Assembly: GCF_001310275.1 (NCBI RefSeq)
Contig: NZ_LGYZ01000107.1
Span: 1 to 64,000, forward strand
From: Nocardia arizonensis
Lineage (GTDB): Bacteria; Actinomycetota; Actinomycetes; Mycobacteriales; Mycobacteriaceae
Direction of reading: 5' to 3'
Length of the DNA: 64,000 bases
Shown piece by piece: positions 34,732-43,481 of this stretch; position 1 is the stretch's first letter; the number at the start of each line of letters is the position of its first letter. The notes under the pieces are model-generated. The model had not been told where the DNA came from. It saw only the letters and a program-made list of their open reading frames with translations, and ran no database searches. The position numbers and the translations under genes are program-made.

Positions 34732-36231
34732 ATGCGTCGCTATGTGGCCGCCATCGACCAAGGCACGACCTCGAGCAGGTGCATCGTCTTCGACCGGCAC
34801 GGCCGCGTCGTCGGGGTGGCCCAGCGCGAGCACGAACAGATCTTCCCGCGCCCGGGATGGGTCGAGCACGATCCGCTGACCATCTGGCGCAATACCGAAC
34901 TCGTCCTCGGCGAGGTGCTCGACACCCTCGACCTGACCCGCGCCGACATCGCCGCGGTCGGCGTCACCAACCAGCGCGAGACCACCGTGGTATGGGACCG
35001 CGCGACCGGCGAGCCGATCCACAACGCCATCGTCTGGCAGGACACCCGCACCGATCGGCTGGTCACCGAACTCGGCGGCGACCACGGTCCGGCCCGCTAT
35101 CAGGAACGCACCGGCCTGCCGCTGTCGACCTACTTCGCCGGGCCCAAGGTGCGCTGGATACTCGACCGGGTCGAGGGCGCGCAGGCCCGCGCCGAGGCGG
35201 GCGAACTGTGTTTCGGCACCGTGGACAGCTGGGTGCTGTGGAATCTGACCGGCCGCCATATCACCGATGTCACCAATGCCTCGCGCACCATGTTGATGGA
35301 CCTGCGCACCCTGCGATGGGATGCGCGGATCTGCGCGGATTTCGGGGTGCCCGAGGCCATGCTGCCCGAGATCCGCAGTTCCTCGGAGGTGTACGGCGAG
35401 ATCACCGCGGGTCCGCTGGCCGGTGTCCCGGTCGCAGGCATCCTCGGCGATCAGCAGGCGGCCACGTTCGGTCAGGCGTGCCTGTCACCCGGTGAGGCCA
35501 AGAACACCTACGGCACCGGCAATTTCATGTTGCTGAACACCGGAAACACGCCGGTTCTCAGCAAGCACGGCCTGCTCACCACGGTCTGCTACCAACTCGG
35601 CGCGGAACCCGCCGTCTACGCCCTGGAGGGGTCGATCGCCGTCACCGGCTCGCTGGTGCAGTGGTTCCGGGACAACCTCGGCATCATCTCCTCCGCCGAG
35701 GAGATCGAGCCGCTGGCCCGCGAGGTCGACGACAACGGCGGCGCCTACATCGTGCCCGCCTTCTCGGGACTGTTCGCCCCGCGCTGGCGGCCCGACGCGC
35801 GCGGCGTCATCGCGGGCCTGACCCGGTTCGTGGAAAAGGCCCATCTGGCGCGCGCGGTCCTGGAATCCACCGCCTTCCAGACCCGCGAGGTGGTCGACGC
35901 CATGCGCGCCGACGCCGAATCCCAGCGGCTCGGCCTGGAATTGACCACTCTCAAGGTGGACGGCGGCATGGTCGGCAACGACCTGCTCATGCAGTTCCAA
36001 TCCGACATCCTCGACGTACCGGTCGTGCGTCCGGTGGTCAACGAGACCACCGCGCTCGGCGCGGCATACGCCGCCGGACTCGCCGTCGGCTACTGGCCGG
36101 GCACCGAGGACATCCGGGCGAACTGGACCGCCGACCGGACTTGGCGGCCGACGATGTCGCAAGCCGATCGCGACGCCCACCTGCGGGCCTGGCACAAGGC
36201 CGTCGAGCGGACCTACGGCTGGGCGGACTGA
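34732..36231 (+). CDS. glpK: Glycerol kinase
   Basis: 499 residues, the usual length. FGGY-family signatures: AAIDQGTTSSRCIVFD at the N-terminus, GVTNQRETTVVWD, the glycerol-binding WQDTRTDR, the GDQQAATFGQ segment, and ALEGSIAVTGSLVQW. Phosphorylates glycerol with ATP; the product feeds GlpD, encoded divergently. The gene ends with a 19-base overlap with the convergent aminotransferase gene, so transcription of the two could interfere. Confidence 0.96.
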   Translation: MRRYVAAIDQGTTSSRCIVFDRHGRVVGVAQREHEQIFPRPGWVEHDPLTIWRNTELVLGEVLDTLDLTRADIAAVGVTNQRETTVVWDRATGEPIHNAIVWQDTRTDRLVTELGGDHGPARYQERTGLPLSTYFAGPKVRWILDRVEGAQARAEAGELCFGTVDSWVLWNLTGRHITDVTNASRTMLMDLRTLRWDARICADFGVPEAMLPEIRSSSEVYGEITAGPLAGVPVAGILGDQQAATFGQACLSPGEAKNTYGTGNFMLLNTGNTPVLSKHGLLTTVCYQLGAEPAVYALEGSIAVTGSLVQWFRDNLGIISSAEEIEPLAREVDDNGGAYIVPAFSGLFAPRWRPDARGVIAGLTRFVEKAHLARAVLESTAFQTREVVDAMRADAESQRLGLELTTLKVDGGMVGNDLLMQFQSDILDVPVVRPVVNETTALGAAYAAGLAVGYWPGTEDIRANWTADRTWRPTMSQADRDAHLRAWHKAVERTYGWAD

Positions 36232-37418
36232 CCCGACGCCGCCGCGTGTGCGCAGGCGAGCCGGTCGATCGCCTGTTCCAGCACCGCGGCCTCGGAGGTC
36301 ACGAAGCACATACGCAGGGCGTGCCTGCACCCCTTGTCCACCGCGAAGGCCGCGCCCGGAACGTAGGCCACGCCGTGTTCGATCGCGGTCGGCAACAGCG
36401 CCGCGGTATCGGTGCCGTCGGTGAAGTCGGCCCACACGAACATGCCGCCGGCGGCATCGGTGCAGACGACGCGGTCACCGAAGGTCGCGCGCACCGCGTG
36501 CACCAGCGCCTTGGCGCGTTCGCCGTAGACGGCGCGGACGGTGTCGATATGGGAGGTGAGCCAGGTCTCGTCGGCGAGCAGTTCGGCCGCGATCTGCTGG
36601 GTCAGCGCCGAACCGCACAGGTCCGCGCCCTGTTTGAGCAGTTCCACCGCGCGGCAGACCCGGTCGGGCGCGATCATCCAGCCAACGCGCAGGGTCGGGG
36701 CGATGATCTTGGAGGCGCTCGACAACCGGATCACCGACGCGCCGTACGTCGCGACGGGGGCGGGCGCGGGCGCGTCGAACCACAGTTCGCCGTAGGGGTC
36801 GTCCTCGATCACCCAGAAGCCGTTGGCCTCGGCGAGTTCGGCTAGTTCGCGGCGGCGACGCGCACTCATGGTGACCCCGCCCGGATTGTGGAAATTGCTG
36901 ACGGTGTGTACGACGGCCGGACGCTGCCCGCGCGTCAGCAGATCGCGCAACACGTCCACGCGCATGCCCTCGGCGTCGAGCGGAACCGCCACGATGCGCG
37001 CACCCGCGGCCCGGAACACTTGCAGCGCACCGACATAGGCGGGGTCCTCGACGACCACCAGGTCGCCCGGATCGAGCAGTACGTCGGCCAGCAGGGACAA
37101 CGCCTGTTGTGACCCGTGTGTCACGAAGACCTCGCGCAGCGCCACCGCACGGCCCATGCGGACCGATTCCCGCGCGGCGAGCACCTCGCGCAGCGGTCCC
37201 CAGCCCGGCGATTCGGTGTATTGCAGGACCTCGGGACCGCGCAGTGCCCGCTCGGCCGCATTCGCTACGCGGTCGCGCGGCATGAGCTCGGCGTCGGGCA
37301 GCCCGCCCGCCAGGCCGATGATCTCCTCGCGCGAGGTCAGCGCCAGCAAGTCGCGAATCGCCGAACCGCGCAGCCCGTCGAGTTTGCGGGCCAACCGCGG
37401 CGGATGCGACGACGACAT
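36213..37418 (-). CDS. PLP-dependent aminotransferase, class I (MocR/AlaT-like)
   Basis: 401 residues. Fold-type I aminotransferase without an N-terminal GntR domain: THGSQQALSLLADVLLDPGD, VHTVSNFHNPGGVTMS, DDPYGELWF, and the PLP lysine in LSSASKIIAPTLRVGW. It resembles 2-aminoadipate/aromatic or branched-chain aminotransferases of the PLP/YdcR group. ATG at 37418. Converges with glpK (19-base overlap); its own promoter lies in the 129 bases up to the Pro-rich gene. Amino-acid substrate not predictable. Confidence 0.87.
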   Translation of the reverse strand: MSSSHPPRLARKLDGLRGSAIRDLLALTSREEIIGLAGGLPDAELMPRDRVANAAERALRGPEVLQYTESPGWGPLREVLAARESVRMGRAVALREVFVTHGSQQALSLLADVLLDPGDLVVVEDPAYVGALQVFRAAGARIVAVPLDAEGMRVDVLRDLLTRGQRPAVVHTVSNFHNPGGVTMSARRRRELAELAEANGFWVIEDDPYGELWFDAPAPAPVATYGASVIRLSSASKIIAPTLRVGWMIAPDRVCRAVELLKQGADLCGSALTQQIAAELLADETWLTSHIDTVRAVYGERAKALVHAVRATFGDRVVCTDAAGGMFVWADFTDGTDTAALLPTAIEHGVAYVPGAAFAVDKGCRHALRMCFVTSEAAVLEQAIDRLACAHAAASGQSAQP

Positions 37419-37547
37419 GGTGACCTCCCGGTGAACGCCAGGGTGCGGATGGTCAACGATCCCACAGCACTACCAGAATGTGAAATCCCAATCCCAAATT
37501 ATGAGATAGTGCCGGGGCCGCGCCGCAAGGTCGTTCGGGGTATCGGT

Positions 37548-38615
37548 TCAGCCGCGCTCCCGGATGGCGAACACCAGGGTCTTCCCATCGCGCTCGGCGG
37601 TGATCACGGTCTGGCGGTACACCGTGGTCGTCCCGTCCGTGCGGTGTTCGGTGAGATCGACATCGTAGGTGTCGGTGGCCAGTTCGGTGATCCGCAGGCA
37701 GTGCGTGGTGCCGGGCGGGATCTGCTCGGTGATGGCCTTCTGGATGACATCCGCCGACGAGATGTTCTCGGCATCGGGGGCGGCGAAACGGCGCACCTTC
37801 TCGCCGCTGCGTTCGACATAGAACGCGTACTGGAAACCGAGGATGGCCTCCGCGCCGCGGGTGGTGTCACCAGGGCCGTTGCCGACGGTCACCTTCCCGT
37901 CGCGGCTGGCCGGGCAGCTCAGCGCCGCCGTGGTGCGCGGGGGCGGCGGCACCGCCGCGGTCTGCTCGTCCTCGCCACCTCCGCCGCGGCTCACCGCGAC
38001 GATGACGACGACCAGACCGATCACCACCACCAGCGCACCGACGACGCCGAGGATCAGACGCGTCGTCGCCGACCCCGAACCGGAACCCTCGGTCGACGAC
38101 GAGCCGGGCGCGAGCCGTTTGGCGATCGGATCGTCCGCCCACGACAACCCGGCCGCCGCGGCGGCCTCGAGCGGCGGCTTGGGCACCTCACCGGTATCGG
38201 TCGGACTCCACCACGGGTCCGTGGATGGCGCCTGCGTCTCGGCGCGCACGGGCGGCGGGGTGGGCAGCGGGACGGGCCGCTCCGCCGAGACCGTGGTATC
38301 GGGGGCGGGGAACCGCGGCGGCGGCGGGGGCGCGGTTTGCTCTCCCGCGGGACGCCAACCCACCTCGGGATGATCGCCGGGAGCTTGCGGAACCGACCAG
38401 CTCGGGCCGGAATCCGGCCTGGTCGGCGCGCCGAAATCGGCTATGGGCGGACCGAAGTCCCCCGTCGGTGGACCGAACTCGCCCACCGGTGGACCGAATT
38501 CGCCCACGGGAGGACCGAAGTCACCCACGGGAGGACCGAAATCGTTCACCGGAGGACCGAAATCCGACCTCCCCCGGCCGGATTCGCTGTCCTTCGCGTC
38601 ACCCTCGGAACCCAC
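37548..38615 (-). CDS. Pro-rich membrane protein with FGPP heptad repeats
   Basis: 355 residues. Residues 18-66 contain seven tandem (D/E)FGPPVG-type heptads, then a disordered Pro-rich cytoplasmic region, one membrane helix (about 183-210, LILGVVGALVVVIGLVVVIV), and an extracytoplasmic domain of about 145 residues with two Cys (LSCPASRDGK and TTHCLRIT). Topology fits a type II-like single-pass envelope protein. GTG at 38615 is preferred because GGGAGAGG stands seven bases upstream. The preceding gene (38688-39755) is of identical length but unrelated. Not recognised by family. Confidence 0.7.
   Translation of the reverse strand: MGSEGDAKDSESGRGRSDFGPPVNDFGPPVGDFGPPVGEFGPPVGEFGPPTGDFGPPIADFGAPTRPDSGPSWSVPQAPGDHPEVGWRPAGEQTAPPPPPRFPAPDTTVSAERPVPLPTPPPVRAETQAPSTDPWWSPTDTGEVPKPPLEAAAAAGLSWADDPIAKRLAPGSSSTEGSGSGSATTRLILGVVGALVVVIGLVVVIVAVSRGGGGEDEQTAAVPPPPRTTAALSCPASRDGKVTVGNGPGDTTRGAEAILGFQYAFYVERSGEKVRRFAAPDAENISSADVIQKAITEQIPPGTTHCLRITELATDTYDVDLTEHRTDGTTTVYRQTVITAERDGKTLVFAIRERG
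38424..38576 (-). repeat. 21-bp tandem repeats encoding the FGPP heptads
   Basis: Seven in-frame copies of a 21-base unit containing GGACCGAA(A/G/C)TC, with the central copies nearly identical and the outer ones diverged (one reads FGAPT). Copy number could vary between strains by slippage. Confidence 0.8.
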
Positions 38616-38641
38616 ACCCAATCCTCTCCCAGGACACACGT

Positions 38642-38669
38642 GTGGGGCGGCCGAGAACGACCGCCCCAC
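38642..38669 (-). terminator. GC hairpin between the two Pro-rich genes
   Basis: Arms GTGGGGCGG (38642-38650) and CCGCCCCAC (38661-38669), 9 bp with a 10-base loop, directly after the stop of the upstream minus-strand gene and before the start of the next. It could reduce read-through into the heptad-repeat gene. Confidence 0.55.
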
Positions 38670-38687
38670 CCGTGAACTCAGCTCGCG

Positions 38688-39755
38688 TCAGTACTGGACC
38701 GAACCACCCCACTGGGTGGTGATGCCGGCAACATTGACCGTCTGCGGAACGACATCGCCCTGCGGAACAATCGCGGGAAGTGTAACGTGCGACGCCGCTT
38801 CGAGCGCGGCGGCTCCGCCCGGCTGCTGGGCGATCCACTGCTCCACCGCCGCCTTGGCCATATTCACCTGGGTGGTGTCGAGGACGAGGGTGTTCTTGTT
38901 GTCGGCGAGGCCCTCGCCACCGGTGTAGCTGGTGACCGACACCGTGTTCGCGTCCACGAACTCGACCGAAACACCGGCCTCGCCCGCGCCGGTCGGCGTG
39001 CGGTAACCGATGGTGCCGACGTAGCCGGCCTGGTTGCTGAAGTGGTGGGTGTTGGCGACATAGCCCGGCAGCACGGTGCCGCCGTCGACATTCGCGCCGA
39101 TCTCGGTGCGCGGACCGTTCATCTCGACGACCGGTGCGGCGGGCGCGGACTCGAGGCGCGGCGCTTCCCAGCGCGGCGTCTGCACGAGGGTCTCGGACTC
39201 CGATTCCGGCTGTGCCGCACGGCTGTTCGAGTCCGGGCCCGGGTTGGTGGCGCCACCGGGGGTACCGGTACCCGGACGTGCGGTGCCCGGCTGCTGCGAG
39301 CCGCCCGGCTGGGTGGTGCCCGGCTGTACCGGACTGGTGTCGGCGCCCGGATTCGCCGGGTCCGGCACCGTCGCGGGCTGCGCGGGCGAGGATTGGCCGG
39401 GAACCGGCAGCGGCGCGACGCGCGGGGTGGTGACACCCGGCTGGGTCGGCGCGGACAGCTTCGGATCCTTCTTCGGATCCGGCATGACCTGGTTCGGATC
39501 CGGGGTGGTGACGCCCGGCTGACTCGGCGTCGGCTTCTTCTCCGGCTGACCGGGTTGCGGCTTCGTTGTCTCCGGGGAGTTGCCCTCCGGTTGCGTACCC
39601 GGCTGCGCGGGCGCGGGTGTGGTCGGAGTGGTCGGATCGTTCGGAACAGCCCCCGCCGGCGCCGCGAGAAGAGTAGCCACGGCTGCCGCTGCGGCCAACG
39701 GCAGCGAGGTGCTCGCCATCGCTCGCTGCGCCCGACTCGGCTTACGATGTTTCAC
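38688..39755 (-). CDS. Secreted Pro/Thr-rich protein
   Basis: 355 residues. Signal peptide (KHRKPSRAQRAMASTSLPLA, hydrophobic stretch, cleavage near APAGAVPND). Residues about 45-215 are a Pro/Gly/Gln/Thr-rich linker with many PGxTxP repeats, the C-terminal ~140 residues are a small globular domain of unknown family (VDGGTVLPGYVANTHHFSNQ). GTG at 39755 follows AAAGGGA; an ATG further in (MASTS) is possible but would shorten the signal peptide. Probably a cell-wall-associated or surface protein. Confidence 0.68.
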   Translation of the reverse strand: MKHRKPSRAQRAMASTSLPLAAAAAVATLLAAPAGAVPNDPTTPTTPAPAQPGTQPEGNSPETTKPQPGQPEKKPTPSQPGVTTPDPNQVMPDPKKDPKLSAPTQPGVTTPRVAPLPVPGQSSPAQPATVPDPANPGADTSPVQPGTTQPGGSQQPGTARPGTGTPGGATNPGPDSNSRAAQPESESETLVQTPRWEAPRLESAPAAPVVEMNGPRTEIGANVDGGTVLPGYVANTHHFSNQAGYVGTIGYRTPTGAGEAGVSVEFVDANTVSVTSYTGGEGLADNKNTLVLDTTQVNMAKAAVEQWIAQQPGGAAALEAASHVTLPAIVPQGDVVPQTVNVAGITTQWGGSVQY

Positions 39756-40112
39756 TTTTCGCAATTCCCTTTCCCGAGTGCGCCCCACTTGCTGCACTCA
39801 GTTGTCCCTGGTGAGACGTATCGGCGATCGAACGGCCCGATGCCCCGGCCGCCGAACGACACTCGCGCCGTTCGCCGTTCCCGTTTTGGAAAGGAAACCT
39901 TCCCCCCACAACAGAACCAAGCGACCGACGATCGATCGCATCTCTGCGGGGAGTCAACCACATGTTCGGCGCGCAGGCAACGCGGTGAAATACAGTCGAC
40001 AACAAGAACACTCGGTCGGCCGACGGTTATCGAGACGGTTACACGGCCTGCGACCGACCCGATGAGACTCCCCTACCCACGAAGCTAGTATCCAAACCGA
40101 TGGATTCGCAAG
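39756..40112. other. Intergenic region upstream of the secreted protein gene
   Basis: About 360 bases, with no convincing coding sequence on either strand. On the minus strand it must contain the promoter and leader of the secreted protein gene. A short imperfect inverted repeat GGAAAGG-AAA-CCTTCC lies at about 39887-39902. I looked for a c-di-AMP (ydaO-type) riboswitch and did not find its conserved elements. Confidence 0.35.
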
Positions 40113-41519
40113 TCAGTCCAGATCGTCGTGACGCATCAACTGCCGGGCCGCCTCCGTCACCGAACCCGTCAGCGACGGATACACCGAGAACGTCTGCGCC
40201 AGATCGCTCACCGTCAGATTGTTCTGCACCGCCAAGGCGATCGGCAGGATCAACTCCGACGCGATCGGTGCGACCACCACGCCGCCAATCACCACACCTG
40301 TCGCCGGGCGGCAGAAGATCTTGACGAAACCCCTGCGCAGGCCGGACATCTTCGCGCGCGGATTGGTGTTCAGCGGCAGCATGACCGTGCGCGCCGGGGT
40401 CTCGCCGTTGTCGATGGCGGTCTGGCTCACACCGACGGTCGCGATCTCGGGACGGGTGAACACCGCCGATGCCACCGTCTTCAACCGGATCGGACTCACG
40501 CCCTCGCCGAGTGCGTGATACATGGCGATCCGGCCCTGCATCGCCGCCACCGAGGCCAACGGCAGCAGTCCGGTGCAGTCGCCCGCGGCGTAGACGCCCG
40601 GCACCGAAGTCCGCGACACGCGGTCCACTCGCAGGTAGCCGCCCCGGTCGAGTTCGATGCCGACCTTGTCCAACCCGAGGTCACCGGTATTCGGCGTGGA
40701 ACCCACGGTCATCAGCGCGTGCGAACCGGACACCGCGCGCCCGTCGGAGAGTTTCACCACGATCCCGTCGGCCGTGCGCTCCACCGCGTCCGCGCGCGCG
40801 TGCTTGACCAACTCCACACCGCGCTCGGCCAGCGCGTCCTCCAACACCAGCGCCGCGTCGGCATCCTCACCCGGCAGCACCCGGTCGCGACTGGAGACCA
40901 ATTTCACGCGCACGCCCAGCTCCGTATAAGCGGAGACGAATTCGGCGCCGGTCACACCGGACCCGACCACCACCAGGGTCCGCGGAAGTTCGCTCAGGTC
41001 GTAGAGCTGACGCCAGTTCAGGATGCGCTCGCCGTCGGGCTCGGCCCCCGCCAGCACCCGCGGACTCGCCCCCGTCGCGATCAGGACCACCTCGGCCTCG
41101 ACCACCTCGGCCTCACCCGTGTGATGGGCCACCAACACCCGGTGCGTCGTGGACAACCCGACCGCGGGCTCGATCAACCGCGCCCGGCCCGAGAGCACCG
41201 TCACACCCGCCGACAACAACTTCGAGCGGATATCGGAGGACTGCGCCAACGCCAGCGCCTTGACCCGCTCGTTCACCTCGGGCAACGCCACAGCAGCCTG
41301 ACTCGGATCCAGGGTGATCCCCAGATCCTTGGCCCGGCGCAGATCCGTGCGAATCCCCGTCGAGGCGATGAACGTCTTCGAAGGCACACAATCCCACAGC
41401 ACACACGCGCCGCCGATGCCGTCGCGATCCACCAGCGTCACATCCGCGCCGTGCTGGGCCGCGACCAGCGCCGCCTCGTAGCCGGCGGGGCCGCCACCGA
41501 TGATGGCAATGCGGGTCAT
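40113..41519 (-). CDS. lpdA: NAD(P)H quinone reductase / lipoamide dehydrogenase homologue LpdA
   Basis: 468 residues. FAD motif IAIIGGGPAGYEAALVAAQH, a disulfide-type motif CVLWDC (Cys39, Cys44), NAD motif VVVGSGVTGAEFVSAYTELG, and GVYAAGDCTGLLPLASVA. The C-terminal His-Glu dyad of true lipoamide dehydrogenases is not there (the segment reads FSVYPSLTGSVTEAA). Synteny with Rv3303c supports the name. Mycobacterial LpdA is described as an FAD-dependent quinone reductase that lacks one active-site Cys; here both Cys are present. The ATG at 41519 follows GGAGGTG. Divergent from the gamma-glutamylcyclotransferase-like gene. Confidence 0.88.
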   Translation of the reverse strand: MTRIAIIGGGPAGYEAALVAAQHGADVTLVDRDGIGGACVLWDCVPSKTFIASTGIRTDLRRAKDLGITLDPSQAAVALPEVNERVKALALAQSSDIRSKLLSAGVTVLSGRARLIEPAVGLSTTHRVLVAHHTGEAEVVEAEVVLIATGASPRVLAGAEPDGERILNWRQLYDLSELPRTLVVVGSGVTGAEFVSAYTELGVRVKLVSSRDRVLPGEDADAALVLEDALAERGVELVKHARADAVERTADGIVVKLSDGRAVSGSHALMTVGSTPNTGDLGLDKVGIELDRGGYLRVDRVSRTSVPGVYAAGDCTGLLPLASVAAMQGRIAMYHALGEGVSPIRLKTVASAVFTRPEIATVGVSQTAIDNGETPARTVMLPLNTNPRAKMSGLRRGFVKIFCRPATGVVIGGVVVAPIASELILPIALAVQNNLTVSDLAQTFSVYPSLTGSVTEAARQLMRHDDLD

Positions 41520-41703
41520 GGACACCTCCGCTCGCACGGTCGACCGGGATCTCCGGCGCCTGCCACAACGTTATCCGGCGAGTCCACGGCAACGCCTGCC
41601 GACTCCGCGCTCATGAGACCGGCGCAACCCGCTCGTCACCCCCGCATGACACTCTCACACCGCACTATGGGCGGGATATGGGCGATCCGCCAAAGTTATT
41701 GGC

Positions 41704-41709
41704 TACCCT
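41704..41709 (+). promoter_or_regulatory. Leaderless-type -10 of the cyclotransferase-like gene
   Basis: TACCCT followed by AGCGTC and the GTG start, a six-base spacing in the lpdA divergent region. Confidence 0.5.
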
Positions 41710-41715
41710 AGCGTC

Positions 41716-42189
41716 GTGCCGATCTACGCCGCCTACGGGTCGAATATGGACTCGTCCCAGATGCTCGAGCGCTGTCCGCACTCCCCCATGTCCGGAACGG
41801 GCTGGTTGGAGGGCTGGCGACTCACGTTCGCCGGCGACGACATCGGCTGGGAGGGACCGCTGGCCACGGTCGTGGAAGAACCGGGTTCCCGCGTATTCGT
41901 CGTGCTCTACGACGTCTCGCCCGAGGACGAACAGCGCCTCGACCGCTGGGAAGGGTCGGACTTCGGAATCCACAAGAAGATCCGGCTTCGGGTCACCCCG
42001 AGCCCCGGCAGCGGAACCGAGCCGAGACTGGCGTGGCTGTACGTGCTCGACGCCTACGAGGGCGGATTGCCGTCCGCGCGGTATATCGGGGTCATGGCGG
42101 ACGCGGCCGAAAAGGCCGGGGCGCCAGAGGAATACGTACACGCGCTGCGCACGCGCAACAGCCGCAACGTCGGCCCGGGTTCGGTGTAA
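41716..42189 (+). CDS. Gamma-glutamylcyclotransferase-fold protein
   Basis: 157 residues. N-terminal YAAYGSNMD is the hallmark of the GGCT/AIG2 fold; then LYDVSPEDEQRLDRWEG includes a Glu/Asp-rich catalytic-type segment. Family members release 5-oxoproline from gamma-glutamyl compounds, but many bacterial ones have unknown substrate. GTG start at 41716 fits the leaderless promoter. Position matches Rv3304 of M. tuberculosis, between lpdA and amiA1. Confidence 0.82.
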   Translation: MPIYAAYGSNMDSSQMLERCPHSPMSGTGWLEGWRLTFAGDDIGWEGPLATVVEEPGSRVFVVLYDVSPEDEQRLDRWEGSDFGIHKKIRLRVTPSPGSGTEPRLAWLYVLDAYEGGLPSARYIGVMADAAEKAGAPEEYVHALRTRNSRNVGPGSV

Positions 42190-42236
42190 CCGCGCCACGT
42201 GCGGAGCCGCGATCGCCGCGGCTCCGCACTGGTGGC

Positions 42237-43481
42237 TCAGCGGTGTCGCAGGATGATGTTGCTCAAGGCCCTGACGCCGACGGCCAACGCCCGCTCGTCG
42301 ATGTCGAAGGTCGGCTGGTGCAGATCCAACTGCTCGCCGTGTCCCGACCACACCCCGAGCCTGGCCATGGCGCCGGGAACTTCCTCCAGATACCAGGAGA
42401 AATCCTCGCCGCCGCCGGACTGCGTGGTATCCGCGAGCGCGTCGGCTCCCAACAGGCGAATCGCGTCCTCGAATATCCTGGTCGAATGCTCGTCGTTGAC
42501 CACCGGCGGCACTCCCCGCCGGTAGTTCAGCTGGTACCGCACCCCGGTCGGAGCCAACAGCCCGTCGACGATCTCGTGCACCATGGGCTCGAGCAGCGAC
42601 CAGGTCGCGTGGTCGCCGGTGCGGACGGTGCCGGTGAGCATGCCGGTCTGGGGTATGGCGTTGGGCGCCTTGCCCGCGGACACCGCGCCCCACACCATGA
42701 CGGTGCTGGTCCGCGGATCGATGCGGCGGCTGAGCAGGCCGGGCAGGCCGGTGATGACGGTGCCGATCGCGTAGACCAGGTCGCTGGTCAGGTGCGGGCG
42801 GGAGGTGTGGCCGCCGGGGGAATCCAGGACGAGTTCCACGGTGTCGGCGGCGGAGGTGATCGCGCCGACCCGGATGCCGACCCGGCCGACTTCCAGGCGC
42901 GGATCGCAGTGCAGGGCGAAGACGCGGTCGACGCCCTCCATCGCACCCGCGGCGACCATGTCGATCGCCCCGCCGGGCATGACCTCCTCGGCGTGCTGGA
43001 AGATGAATCGCACGCCGACCGGCAGGTCCATATCGGCCAGGGCCAGGGCGGTGCCGAGCAGGATGGTGGTGTGCGCGTCGTGGCCGCAGGCGTGTGACAC
43101 GCCGGGCACGGTCGATGCGAAGCTCAGCCCGGTGAACTCCTGCAACGGTAGGGCGTCCATATCGGCGCGCAGTCCGATGCGCGGGGCGTCGGTGGGGCCG
43201 ATATCACAGATCAGGCCGGTTCCGCCCGGCATCCGTCGCGGCGTCATCCCGGCCTTGGTCAGCCACGAGGAGACGAACTCGGTGGTGGCGAACTCGGTGC
43301 GGGACAGTTCGGGATTGGCATGGATGTGCCGACGCCACTGGATGAGGTCGACCGTGTGCTCGGCCAGCCACGTGTCGACGGCCCCGGGTATGGGCGGGGT
43401 GGCGAATCCGGCATCCCCGGGTTCGGTGATCGCGCACCCACCTCCCTCCGCATGCGCCGCCGACCCGCCGATAGTGCTCAC
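42237..43481 (-). CDS. amiA: M20D amidohydrolase (AmiA1-like)
   Basis: 414 residues. M20 metallopeptidase features: RRHIHANPELSRTEF, RADMDALPLQE, the metal site SHACGHDAHT, HAEEVMPGGA with the catalytic Glu pair, and QSGGGEDFSWYL. Hydrolyses N-acyl amino acids or related amides in the cytoplasm. GTG start overlaps the stop of amiB (GTGA). Gene pair in the same order as Rv3305c/Rv3306c of M. tuberculosis. Confidence 0.9.
   Translation of the reverse strand: MSTIGGSAAHAEGGGCAITEPGDAGFATPPIPGAVDTWLAEHTVDLIQWRRHIHANPELSRTEFATTEFVSSWLTKAGMTPRRMPGGTGLICDIGPTDAPRIGLRADMDALPLQEFTGLSFASTVPGVSHACGHDAHTTILLGTALALADMDLPVGVRFIFQHAEEVMPGGAIDMVAAGAMEGVDRVFALHCDPRLEVGRVGIRVGAITSAADTVELVLDSPGGHTSRPHLTSDLVYAIGTVITGLPGLLSRRIDPRTSTVMVWGAVSAGKAPNAIPQTGMLTGTVRTGDHATWSLLEPMVHEIVDGLLAPTGVRYQLNYRRGVPPVVNDEHSTRIFEDAIRLLGADALADTTQSGGGEDFSWYLEEVPGAMARLGVWSGHGEQLDLHQPTFDIDERALAVGVRALSNIILRHR

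Noticed and set aside
38424..38576. CRISPR-like array
   Set aside because: Repeats are 21 bp, contiguous, in frame and encode FGPP heptads; there are no spacers.
39756..40112. c-di-AMP (ydaO-type) riboswitch upstream of the secreted Pro-rich protein
   Set aside because: I could not find the conserved elements; no stable structure is evident by eye.
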